Assembly (NCBI GenBank): GCA_964565705.1
Contig: CAZMGD010000113.1
Coordinates: 1 to 12,666, forward strand
Length of the DNA stretch: 12,666 bases
Direction: 5' to 3'
Origin: CAZMGD01 sp964565705
GTDB taxonomy: Bacteria > Actinomycetota > Acidimicrobiia > Acidimicrobiales > Ilumatobacteraceae
This document shows positions 1 to 6,319 of this stretch, piece by piece. Positions within the stretch are counted from its first letter, which is position 1; the number at the start of each line of letters is the position of its first letter. The notes below the pieces were generated by a model. The model did no database searches, had not been told where the DNA came from, and was given only the letters and a program-made list of their open reading frames with translations. The position numbers and the translations under genes were made by a program.

Positions 1-132
1 ACGGTTGCGGCCGTGCCGGCCGCCGGGGTGACCCCGTCGACGGTGAGCACGCCGGCCGAGACCACACCCACCACGGTTGCGGCCGTGCCGGCCGCCGGGG
101 TGACCCCGTCGACGGTGAGCACGCCGGTCGAG
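1..132 (+). repeat. 72-bp tandem repeat, about 1.8 copies
   Basis: The first copy occupies 1-72 and the second starts at 73. The two agree at all but one of the first 60 positions (GCC versus GTC in the codon near 127), then diverge. The unit is a multiple of three and encodes 24 residues of the stalk, so gain or loss of units would change stalk length without a frameshift. More copies may lie to the left of the window. Confidence 0.9.
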
Positions 133-276
133 ATCGACCCCGCGACGACCGTCGTCGGGTCGCTCCCGGAGACCGGCAGTGACAGCGCAGCGACGATCAA
201 GATCGCCAGCGGCGCCGCGGCCGCAGGCGTGGGCCTCGTGCTCGTCGGTCGCCGGCGCCGCGCCGCGCGCTCCTGA
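1..276 (+). CDS. LPXTG cell-wall-anchored surface protein, C-terminal fragment
   Basis: The gene is cut by the left edge; only its last 91 codons are present. The visible part is a Thr/Pro/Val/Ala-rich low-complexity stalk, with nearly two copies of a 24-residue repeat beginning TVAAVPAAGVTPS. A classical sorting signal follows: LPETG encoded at 163-177, a hydrophobic stretch (about AATIKIASGAAAAGVGLVLVG) and a terminal Arg-rich tail, RRRRAARS. Proteins with this ending are cleaved between Thr and Gly by a sortase and linked to the cell wall; the repeat region would act as an extended spacer. The functional N-terminal domain lies outside the window, so its activity cannot be named. The reading frame is open to position 1, so internal GTG codons such as that at 13 are not credible starts. 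The next gene begins 19 bp downstream on the same strand, which suggests co-transcription. Confidence 0.85.
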   Translation, partial: TVAAVPAAGVTPSTVSTPAETTPTTVAAVPAAGVTPSTVSTPVEIDPATTVVGSLPETGSDSAATIKIASGAAAAGVGLVLVGRRRRAARS

Positions 277-295
277 GCACCCCGGGCGGCCTGGT

Positions 296-2521
296 GTGAT
301 CCTGCTGGAGGAAGCCGACGCGCCAGCGGTCGAGGCGTCCGACCTGATCGCGACGGCCCCACCACGATCGATGCCCGGCGCGATCTGGCTGATCGGCGTG
401 GTCGCCGCGGCGGTGGCCGCGCTGGGGCCCGCGGGCCCCACCGGGACGCGGGCGATCGACGCTCTGTTGGTCGTCCTCGGCGTCGCCGGGATCGTCGTGG
501 CCGGCGAGCGCGCCCCGTGGTGGGCGGCCGTCGCCGCTGCCGGGACGGCGACGGCGATCGCGATCGATCCGTTGCTGATCGCGCTCGGCCTGGTCGCGCT
601 CGCCGCCGCGCTCTGGGCGGGCCGTGATCACCAGCCGCACCCGATGCTGCTGGCGTCCTCGATCGGCATCACCTGCAACGTGCTGTGCCGGGCCCAGCTC
701 CAGGGTCGCCTCGGTCTGTCCGCGGCGATCTCGCTCGCCGCCCTCGGGCTCGTGTTCGCCACCGGCATCCGTCGGTGCTCGAAGCGGGTCCGCCGGACGG
801 TGGGGGCAGCGATGTTCGGCCTGCTCCTCCTCGCCGGTGCGGCAAGCGCGGCACTCGGCTACGCCGTGTACCAGTCCAAGCACGAGCTCGCCAGTGGGCA
901 GAGCACCGCGGAGCTCGGCGTCGCTGCGCTCGAGCACGGCGACTTCGCCGAGGCCGCGGACTGGTTCCGCCAGTCGGCGGAGCTGCTGGATCGGGCACAC
1001 GCGCGGTTGAGCTCGCCGTGGGCGATGCCCGCCGCGCTCGTCCCCGTCGTCGCCCAGCACCGCTCGGCCGTGGTCGACATGAGCGGCGTGGGTGCGTCGG
1101 GAGCCCACACCGTGGCCACCGCGTTGTCGGAGATCGACCTGGACGAGCTGCGGGCCCACGACGGCCGGATCGACGTCGACGCCCTGGAACGTCTGCACGA
1201 GCCACTGCAACACGTCGAGCAGGCACTCGTCGAGCTCCAGGCCACCACCGCGGCAGCGCGCTCGCCGTGGCTCATCCCCCGCGCAGACGTTGCGCTCGAC
1301 GACTTCACCGAGAGCATCGACGAGCACCTGCCGTCGCTGGAGCGCGCACTCGACGCGATCGGTCTGGCACCGCGGATGCTGGGCTCGGACAGGCCCCGCG
1401 ACTACCTCGTGTTGTTCACCACCCCGTCGGAATCCAGAGGGCTCGGCGGGATGCCCGGCAGCTACGCCGAGCTGCACGCCGACGACGGCTCGTTGTCGCT
1501 CGGCGCGGTCGGCCGGGTCGGCGACCTCGACCAACGTGCACTGCAGGCCGGCGCGGTCGTCCACGCCAACCCGGAGTTCCTGAGCCAGTACGGACGCTTC
1601 GGCTACGACGACGGCAGCGTCGGGAACGCGGCGTTCCGCAACCTGACGATGTCACCCGACTTCCCCACCGTCGCGTCGATCGCCGCCGACCTCTACCAGC
1701 AGACCACCGGGCAGCACGTCGACGGTGTCGTGCTCGTCGATCCCACCGTCTTCGCCACGTTGCTGCAGTACACGGGCCCGCTGCAGCTCACGTCGCTGCC
1801 CGAGACGCTCACGGCCGACAACGCCACCGCGTTCCTGCTGCGCGACCAGTACGTCGCCGCCGAGGGCGACCAGGAGTTGCGCGCCGACGCCCTCGGCGAG
1901 GCGGCCTCGCTGTCGTTCCGGCAGCTCGTGTCCGGCTCGCTGCCCGACCCGATCGAGCTGTCACGTGACATGGGGCCGCTGGTCGCCGACCGGCGGTTGA
2001 TGATGTGGAGCGCGGACCCCACCGAGCAGGCCCTGCTCGATGACACGCACCTCGCCGGCGCGATGCCGACGCTGGGAGGCGCCAACGGGTGGTCGGTGAC
2101 CGTCACCAACGCCGCGGGCAACAAGATCGACAGCTTCCTGCAACGCGCGGCGACGTTCTCGTCGACGACGGATCCGGCCGGGATCACGTCCTCGACGCTC
2201 CACCTCGAGCTCACCAACGATGCCCCGAGCGACGGCCTGCCGCGCTACATCATCGGCAATCCGGTCGGCCTGGCGAGCGGCACGAGCCGGCTGTACGTGT
2301 CGCTCTACAGCGCGTCACCGTTGACGTCGCTGACGGTCGACGGGGTGCCCACCGGCGTGGCGACCGGCAGCGAGCTCGGATGGAACGTCTACTCGCTGTT
2401 CGTCGATCTCGCGCCGGGGCAGACCCGCGCGCTCGACGTGCGATGGGACGGGCAGGTCCAGGATCCCGCCGACGTCGTCACCTGGACCCAGCCGATGGCC
2501 AACCCGCTGACGACGAACTGA
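296..2521 (+). CDS. DUF4012 multi-pass membrane protein
   Basis: Using the GTG at 296 the product is 741 residues. The N-terminal 190 residues hold about six hydrophobic segments (roughly residues 29-46, 53-69, 74-108, 116-158 and 169-192). A long mostly extracytoplasmic part follows. Two segments typical of DUF4012 are visible: RDYLVLFTTPSESRGLGGMP at about 368-387, matching the family's 'YLLLFQN..E.R.tGGfiGSY' block, and VDGVVLVDPTVFATLLQYTG at about 476-495. The family is common in actinobacteria, often near envelope or exopolysaccharide genes, but has no established function. The start is uncertain: the frame is open back to 179 inside the upstream gene, the region before 296 has only a weak GGGCGG, and an ATG at 371 lacks any Shine-Dalgarno sequence. 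Its position 19 bp behind an LPXTG gene suggests an envelope role (inference). Confidence 0.8.
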   Translation: MILLEEADAPAVEASDLIATAPPRSMPGAIWLIGVVAAAVAALGPAGPTGTRAIDALLVVLGVAGIVVAGERAPWWAAVAAAGTATAIAIDPLLIALGLVALAAALWAGRDHQPHPMLLASSIGITCNVLCRAQLQGRLGLSAAISLAALGLVFATGIRRCSKRVRRTVGAAMFGLLLLAGAASAALGYAVYQSKHELASGQSTAELGVAALEHGDFAEAADWFRQSAELLDRAHARLSSPWAMPAALVPVVAQHRSAVVDMSGVGASGAHTVATALSEIDLDELRAHDGRIDVDALERLHEPLQHVEQALVELQATTAAARSPWLIPRADVALDDFTESIDEHLPSLERALDAIGLAPRMLGSDRPRDYLVLFTTPSESRGLGGMPGSYAELHADDGSLSLGAVGRVGDLDQRALQAGAVVHANPEFLSQYGRFGYDDGSVGNAAFRNLTMSPDFPTVASIAADLYQQTTGQHVDGVVLVDPTVFATLLQYTGPLQLTSLPETLTADNATAFLLRDQYVAAEGDQELRADALGEAASLSFRQLVSGSLPDPIELSRDMGPLVADRRLMMWSADPTEQALLDDTHLAGAMPTLGGANGWSVTVTNAAGNKIDSFLQRAATFSSTTDPAGITSSTLHLELTNDAPSDGLPRYIIGNPVGLASGTSRLYVSLYSASPLTSLTVDGVPTGVATGSELGWNVYSLFVDLAPGQTRALDVRWDGQVQDPADVVTWTQPMANPLTTN

Positions 2522-2534
2522 GACGCGCCATGCC

Positions 2535-2584
2535 GTTCCTGCAGTCGGATCGGTCCCGGCCGGGACCGATCCGACTGCAGGAAC
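2535..2584. terminator. Perfect 50-bp palindrome, probable bidirectional terminator
   Basis: The left arm 2535-2559 (starting GTTCCTGCAGTCGG) is an exact reverse complement of the right arm 2560-2584 with no spacer and no mismatch. Pairing stops abruptly at C2534/C2585. It lies 14 bp past the stop of the plus-strand gene and 50 bp past the stop of the minus-strand gene, so transcripts from both sides would fold into the same very stable hairpin. There is no T-run on either side, so it is not a canonical intrinsic terminator. In high-GC actinobacteria, hairpins without U-tracts are commonly proposed to terminate transcription or protect 3' ends. Confidence 0.7.
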
Positions 2585-2589
2585 CTGGG

Positions 2590-2624
2590 GACGACGGGCT
2601 GACGACGGGCTGACGACGGGCTGA
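2590..2624. repeat. Three 11-bp direct repeats
   Basis: GACGACGGGCT occurs three times head to tail (2590-2600, 2601-2611, 2612-2622) and is followed by GA. The array lies between the palindrome and the stop codon of the metal permease gene, so it falls in that gene's 3' untranslated region. A related GCTGACGACG is found at 2506-2515 on the other side of the palindrome, at the end of the DUF4012 coding sequence. No function is evident. Confidence 0.8.
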
Positions 2625-2633
2625 GGCACGCCG

Positions 2634-3458
2634 TCAGCGGTGGCGGGGGATGGTGGCGACGGTGCTGACGACGAACAGGGCGGCCGACATGAGCACGATC
2701 GTGCCGCCGGGGGCGAGGCCCCACTGGCGGGCGGCGGCGAGGCCGAGCACCGCCGAGGCGGCGCCGAACGCCGAGCCGAGCACCATCGTCGTTCGGAACG
2801 AGCGCGTCCAGCGCTGCGCCGCGCCGACGGGGATCACCATGAGCGCCGACACCAGGAGCACGCCGACGATGCGCATCCCGGCGACGACGGTGACGGCGGT
2901 CAGGCAGGCGATGAACAGGTTGAGGCCCCGCACCGGGAGCCCGGCGACGCGGGCCGCCTCCTCGTCGAGGACGATCGCGAACATGGCGCGCCAGCACACG
3001 ATCATCGACGCGACGAGCAGCATGCCGATCACGGCCACGGTGATCGCGTCCGATCGGCTGACCGTGAGGATCGAGCCGAACAGGTAGGTCAGCGTCGACC
3101 CGTTCAGCGAGTCGGCGAGCCCGACCAGCACGACGCCACCGGCGATGCCGGAGTAGAAGATCAGCGCGAGCGCGAGGTCGCCGCTCGACCGCCCGTACAT
3201 GCGGAGCAGCTCGACGACGATCGCCGCTGCAACCGAGACCACCACCGCCGTCCAGAACGGGGCGACGTCGAGGAGCAGGCCTGCGGCCACACCGGCGAAC
3301 GCGACGTGGCCGAGACCGTCGGCCATCAGCGACAGGTGCTTGTGCACGAGCACGGTGCCGACCAAGGGCGTGCACGTGCCGATCACCAGCGCGGCGATCA
3401 GCGCCAGTTGCATGTATTCGCGCTCGAACGGCCAGGGCAGCGGCAACGGCAGGCTCAC
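2634..3458 (-). CDS. znuB: Metal (probably zinc) ABC transporter permease, ZnuB/ABC-3 family
   Basis: The 274-residue product is of normal length for the family. It has about eight hydrophobic helices and would form the homodimeric membrane channel that moves metal released by the binding protein. Family-typical blocks are visible: HLSLMADGLGHVAFAGVAAG at 41-60, the cytoplasmic coupling segment LDEEAARVAGLPV at 164-176, and VGVLLVSALMVIPVGAAQ at 198-215. The start is a GTG 10 bp behind the ATPase stop, with only a weak GAG-type ribosome site. A downstream ATG at residue 16 is possible but would remove residues just before the first helix. It is the last gene of the three-gene metal operon and its 3' end faces the palindromic hairpin. 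Zinc rather than manganese is inferred from its partners; the permease alone does not decide it. Confidence 0.88.
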   Translation of the reverse strand: MSLPLPLPWPFEREYMQLALIAALVIGTCTPLVGTVLVHKHLSLMADGLGHVAFAGVAAGLLLDVAPFWTAVVVSVAAAIVVELLRMYGRSSGDLALALIFYSGIAGGVVLVGLADSLNGSTLTYLFGSILTVSRSDAITVAVIGMLLVASMIVCWRAMFAIVLDEEAARVAGLPVRGLNLFIACLTAVTVVAGMRIVGVLLVSALMVIPVGAAQRWTRSFRTTMVLGSAFGAASAVLGLAAARQWGLAPGGTIVLMSAALFVVSTVATIPRHR

Positions 3459-3468
3459 TGGTGCTCGC

Positions 3469-4188
3469 TCACCAATGGCCGTGCCCGTGACGGTGGACCG
3501 GGAGGTCGGCGAGTGCGCCCTCGAACGTGATCCGGCCGCCGGCCAGCAACAGCACCCGGTCGACCACCGGGTCGAGCACCTCGAGCTCGTGGGACACGAC
3601 GATGACGGCCGCGCCGGCGTCGGCGCGCGCCCGCAGCACGCGGGTGATCAGCTCCTGCGACTCGGCGTCGACACCGGCGAGCGGCTCGTCGAGGACCAGC
3701 ACCGACGGATCGCCGGCGAGAGCCTTGGCGATCAGCACGCGCTGCTGCTGGCCGCCCGACAACGTCTGGAAGCGGTCAGTGGCACGGTCGGCCAGCCCGA
3801 CGGCGTCGAGCACGGTGAGCGCCCGCGCGCGGTCGTCGCCCGACGGCCGGCGCCACCACGACGACCTGCTCAGCAACCCGGTCTGGAGCACCTCGGCAAC
3901 CGTCGCTGGCAGCACGTCGGCGATCACGCGCCGCTGTGGCACGTAGCCGAGGCCGCCTCGCCGCGAGAGCCGCGCCGGTGCCCCGCCGAACAGCCGCACG
4001 GTGCCGGCGTGTGGCCGGTAGATGCCGAGCACGAGGTGCAGCAACGTCGACTTGCCGACCCCGTTGGCACCGGCGATGGCGACCAGCTCGCCGGTGGACA
4101 CGTGGCAGCTCAGGCCGTCGATCACGGGGCTCGACCCGTAGCCGAAGGTGACGTCGTCGACGGTGACCGCGGGGTCGGCCGTGGTCAT
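3469..4188 (-). CDS. znuC: Metal (probably zinc) ABC transporter ATPase, ZnuC-like
   Basis: This is the cytoplasmic ATPase that powers metal import with the permease downstream. With the ATG at 4186-4188 it has 239 residues. All ABC motifs are intact: Walker A GANGVGKST (40-48), Q-loop Gln85 in VPQ, signature LSGGQQQR (143-150), Walker B VLVLDEP (163-169) and switch His200. The C-terminus is His-rich, HRHGHGHW (232-239), which suggests a metal-binding tail. I chose the ATG at 4188 because it overlaps the binding-protein stop codon in an ATGA arrangement (4185-4188), a common sign of translational coupling. An in-frame ATG at 4200 would add four residues and is also possible. The permease gene follows after 10 bp. 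Confidence 0.9.
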   Translation of the reverse strand: MTTADPAVTVDDVTFGYGSSPVIDGLSCHVSTGELVAIAGANGVGKSTLLHLVLGIYRPHAGTVRLFGGAPARLSRRGGLGYVPQRRVIADVLPATVAEVLQTGLLSRSSWWRRPSGDDRARALTVLDAVGLADRATDRFQTLSGGQQQRVLIAKALAGDPSVLVLDEPLAGVDAESQELITRVLRARADAGAAVIVVSHELEVLDPVVDRVLLLAGGRITFEGALADLPVHRHGHGHW

Positions 4189-5126
4189 CGCCCAGGGCAT
4201 CCGAGTGCGGCGACGAGTGCGGCGAGGTTCTCGCGCTGCACCGACGCGTAGTCCGCGCCGGCGTCGATCTGATCCCCGGTCAGGCCTTCGAGCGGGTTCA
4301 GCACCGCAGTCTGCACGCCTGCTTCGCGGGCCAGCGTCTCGGCCACGGCGGGCGACACCAGGCTCTCGTAGAACACGGTCGTGATGCCGTCGCGCTCGAT
4401 CAGATCGGCCAGTTCGTCCAGCCGAGACGGGTCGGGCTCGGACTCCGGTGACAGTCCGGTGATCGCCAGCTGTTCGAGGCCGTACCGCTCGGCGAGGTAG
4501 TGGAACGCAGCGTGGGCGGTCACGATCTCGTTCCGCTCACAGCCGGTCAGCGCGCTCCGGAACTCGTCATCCAGCTCGGCGAGCTCGGTCCGGTAGGTGT
4601 CGGCGTTGGCGGCGAAGGTGGACGCGTCGGCGGGGGAGAGCTGGGTGAGCTCTGCTTCGACGGCGTCGACGGCGGCGCTGAGCAATGTCGGATCGAGCCA
4701 GAAGTGGGGGTCGGCGTGGTCGTCGTCGGTCTCGGTGTCGTCGTGCTCGAGGGCGATCACCGTGGTGAGATCGAGCGAGCCCGATGAACGGTCGCCCGCC
4801 GCGTCGGCGACTGCCGGCTGGAAGTCGGGGCCGAGGTACAGCATCAGGTCGGCGTCGAGGATCGCGTCGAACTGATCGGTGGTGAGCTCGAGGTCGTGGG
4901 GCTCGGCGCCCGGAGGCGTCAGGTTGGTGATCGAGACGCGGTCGCCCCCGATCCGCTGCGCCACCTCGGCGAGGGGAGAGAAGCTCGCCACGACCTCGAT
5001 CGGCGCCGATCCGGGCTCGCCCGCCCCGGCCTGACTCGTCGTCGGGGCGTCGTCACCGCTGCAGGCGGCGGCGAGCACGGTCAGCGCCACGGCCGTCGCC
5101 AAGCCCCACGTCCCTCGTTGCGCCAC
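4185..5126 (-). CDS. znuA: Metal (probably zinc) ABC transporter substrate-binding lipoprotein, ZnuA-like
   Basis: The 313-residue product is a cluster-A-I (ZnuA/TroA/PsaA) binding protein. Residues 1-22 form a lipoprotein signal ending in LAAAC, with Cys22 as the lipidated residue. Expected metal ligands are visible: His77 in PGAEPHDLELT, His141 in DPHFWLDP and His205 in TAHAAFHYLAERYGL. A short acidic, His-containing loop lies at 127-141 (EHDDTETDDDHADPH), a feature of zinc-type members. At residue 277 the usual Asp of an LDPLEGL-type motif is Asn (LNPLEGL). The GTG start at 5126 is supported by GAGGAGG at 5134-5140 with 7-nt spacing; the ATG at 5131-5133 is out of frame. It is the first gene of the operon and overlaps the ATPase gene by 4 bp. 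A Zur-like operator sits immediately upstream. Confidence 0.9.
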   Translation of the reverse strand: MAQRGTWGLATAVALTVLAAACSGDDAPTTSQAGAGEPGSAPIEVVASFSPLAEVAQRIGGDRVSITNLTPPGAEPHDLELTTDQFDAILDADLMLYLGPDFQPAVADAAGDRSSGSLDLTTVIALEHDDTETDDDHADPHFWLDPTLLSAAVDAVEAELTQLSPADASTFAANADTYRTELAELDDEFRSALTGCERNEIVTAHAAFHYLAERYGLEQLAITGLSPESEPDPSRLDELADLIERDGITTVFYESLVSPAVAETLAREAGVQTAVLNPLEGLTGDQIDAGADYASVQRENLAALVAALGCPGR

Positions 5127-5133
5127 CGAGCAT

Positions 5134-5140
5134 CCTCCTC
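5134..5140 (-). promoter_or_regulatory. Ribosome binding site of the metal-binding lipoprotein
   Basis: On the minus strand this reads GAGGAGG, 7 nt before the GTG at 5124-5126. It decides the start, because the nearby ATG (5131-5133) is in another frame and lies too close to the site. Confidence 0.8.
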
Positions 5141-5142
5141 AC

Positions 5143-5165
5143 AAAGTGAGAAGCATTCTCGCTTT
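5143..5165 (-). promoter_or_regulatory. Zur/Fur-family-like operator upstream of the metal operon
   Basis: An imperfect inverted repeat: AAAGTGAGAA (5143-5152), a 3-bp spacer, then TTCTCGCTTT (5156-5165). Nine of ten arm positions pair. On the minus strand the core reads CGAGAATGCTTCTCA, close to the TGAAAAT-n-ATTTTCA-like pattern known for actinobacterial Zur boxes. It is the most AT-rich patch in the area and lies directly upstream of the ribosome binding site, where a bound repressor would block transcription. Assignment to Zur rather than another Fur-family or metal repressor is inference. Confidence 0.55.
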
Positions 5166-5183
5166 TGATGTTCGACTCCACAA
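5155..5183 (-). promoter_or_regulatory. Possible promoter of the metal operon
   Basis: On the minus strand a TTGTGG (5178-5183) is followed after exactly 17 bp by GAGAAT (5155-5160), a loose -35/-10 pair. The -10 element would lie inside the inverted repeat, consistent with repression by occlusion. The match to consensus is weak, so this is only a candidate. Confidence 0.3.
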
Positions 5184-5222
5184 CCTCGCCGCCGCGGAAA
5201 CCGTGCGAGCGGGACGAGACGG

Positions 5223-5588
5223 TCAGCGCTGGGTCAGGCGGTCGGTCTGTTCGCGCTGCTCGTAGATGAGGCGCACGAGCCAGTACCGGAAGTACCGCCG
5301 CAACGACATCACGAGGAACAGCCCCGTGCCGCCGATGGTCAGCGCGAGCCCGAACGTGCCGAGCGCGTTGTAGTCGGCGATCTCGAGCGAGTTGCTGGTG
5401 CCGCGGGTCAGCAGCCAGGCGATGAACGTGATCACCAGGCCGGCGAGCAGCAGCAGACCACCGATGATCGACCACGTCCGCTCCGGCGTGGCCTTGCCGC
5501 CCGTGACCTTGAGACCGTCGACCTCGCGCTGGAACTCCTGCAGGCGAGGCGACAGCTCGCCGTCGGTACGTTGCTCGGTGCTGGTCAT
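5223..5588 (-). CDS. Small two-helix membrane protein coupled to livF, function unknown
   Basis: This 121-residue protein is not recognised. Residues 1-35 are polar and charged. Two hydrophobic helices lie at about 38-60 (IIGGLLLLAGLVITFIAWLL) and 74-95 (NALGTFGLALTIGGTGLFLV). A basic, aromatic C-terminal tail follows (LRRYFRYWLVRLIYEQREQ), predicting both ends in the cytoplasm. The ATG at 5586-5588 overlaps the livF stop as ATGA, and AAGGAG at 5594-5599 gives 5-nt spacing, so the start is well supported although the frame stays open further upstream as antisense shadow. It is the last gene of the branched-chain-type transporter operon, which suggests an accessory subunit or stability factor for the permease (inference). 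It could instead be an unrelated gene sharing the transcript. Confidence 0.82.
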   Translation of the reverse strand: MTSTEQRTDGELSPRLQEFQREVDGLKVTGGKATPERTWSIIGGLLLLAGLVITFIAWLLTRGTSNSLEIADYNALGTFGLALTIGGTGLFLVMSLRRYFRYWLVRLIYEQREQTDRLTQR

Positions 5589-6319
5589 GCAAGCTCCTTC
5601 TGGGATGGGTGAGTGGACTCGGCCTCCGAGCCCAGGTACGCGGCGGCGAGCTCGTCGGCGATGTCGGTGGGTGTGCCGGTCGAGGTGATCTCGCCGTGCA
5701 GCATGATCGACGCCACGTCGGCGACGCCGAGGATCGTCTGCGCGAACTGTTCGACGATCAGAATGGACAGCCCCCCCTGCGCCAGCTCTGCGACGCGACC
5801 GTACAACTCCTCGACGATCAAGGGTGCCAGACCCATCGACAGCTCGTCGAGCAGCAGCAGCGCGGGGTCGGTGGTCAGGGCCCGGGCCATCGAGAGCATC
5901 TGCTGCTCGCCGCCCGACATCGTGCCGGCGATCTGCTTGCGCCGTTCCTTGAGCCGGGGGAACTGGGCGAATGCCTTCTCCTGCACGCTCGAGAACGACA
6001 CCCCGGCGTAGGTGAACATGCGCAGGTTCTCGGTCACGGTCAGGTTCGGGAAGATGCCGCGCCCCTCCGGGACGAGGCACACGCCGACGCGCGCGAGCGC
6101 GTCGGGTGGGACACCGTTGATCTCCTTGCCGTTCAGCAGCACGAGTCCGGCCGACGGTTCGATCTGCCCACTCGCGACGGCAAGGGTCGTGGACTTGCCG
6201 GCGCCGTTCGGGCCGAGCAGCGCGTACACCTTGCCGGCCTCGAGGGTCAGGCTGACGCCGTGGAGGACGTCGATCGTGCCGTACCCGGCGCGGACGTTGC
6301 TGAGCTCGAGGACGTTCAC
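5585..6319 (-). CDS. livF: Branched-chain amino acid-type ABC transporter ATPase LivF
   Basis: This 244-residue ATPase is one of the two nucleotide-binding subunits of a hydrophobic amino acid uptake (HAAT) transporter. Motifs: Walker A GPNGAGKST (36-44), the LivF hallmark VPEGRGIFPNLTV (83-95), signature MSGGEQ (134-139), Walker B LLLLDE (154-159) and the LivF-typical SMGLAP. The switch position is Gln191 (VEQ) rather than His, which is usual in LivF and not a defect. The GTG start at 6317-6319 overlaps the livG stop by 4 bp (GTGA), and the gene overlaps the small membrane protein gene by 4 bp, so translation is probably coupled through all three genes. The actual substrate of the complex could be an amino acid, an amide or another small polar molecule. 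Confidence 0.93.
   Translation of the reverse strand: MNVLELSNVRAGYGTIDVLHGVSLTLEAGKVYALLGPNGAGKSTTLAVASGQIEPSAGLVLLNGKEINGVPPDALARVGVCLVPEGRGIFPNLTVTENLRMFTYAGVSFSSVQEKAFAQFPRLKERRKQIAGTMSGGEQQMLSMARALTTDPALLLLDELSMGLAPLIVEELYGRVAELAQGGLSILIVEQFAQTILGVADVASIMLHGEITSTGTPTDIADELAAAYLGSEAESTHPSQKELA
5594..5599 (-). promoter_or_regulatory. Ribosome binding site of the small membrane protein
   Basis: AAGGAG on the minus strand, 5 nt before the ATG at 5586-5588 and located inside the 3' end of livF. It supports the small gene being translated in its own right and fixes its start. Confidence 0.8.

Larger units (their letters stand above)
2522..2633. other. Convergent intergenic junction
   Basis: This 112-bp gap separates the 3' ends of the DUF4012 gene (plus strand) and the metal permease gene (minus strand). 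It contains no gene. Its content is a perfect palindrome followed by a short direct-repeat array, each listed separately. Confidence 0.9.

Noticed and set aside
179..295. Longer N-terminus for the DUF4012 protein
   Set aside because: It would lie mostly inside the LPXTG gene in a different frame and reads as an Arg/Ala/Pro-rich shadow.
197..1564. 455-codon open frame on the minus strand opposite the DUF4012 gene
   Set aside because: Arg/Gly/Asp-rich shadow composition with no domain; the opposite strand has family motifs and membrane helices.
2590..2624. Short direct repeats as a CRISPR array
   Set aside because: Units are 11 bp, directly abutting with no spacers, and no cas genes are present.
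2640..3530. 296-codon open frame on the plus strand opposite the metal permease gene
   Set aside because: Composition is an antisense shadow (Asp/Arg/Gly/His-rich) and it runs across the start of the permease gene and the end of the ATPase gene.
5127..5222. Rho-independent terminator between the small membrane protein gene and the metal operon
   Set aside because: Only short imperfect GC stems (CTCGC/GCGAG) are visible with no T-run; read-through into the metal operon cannot be excluded.
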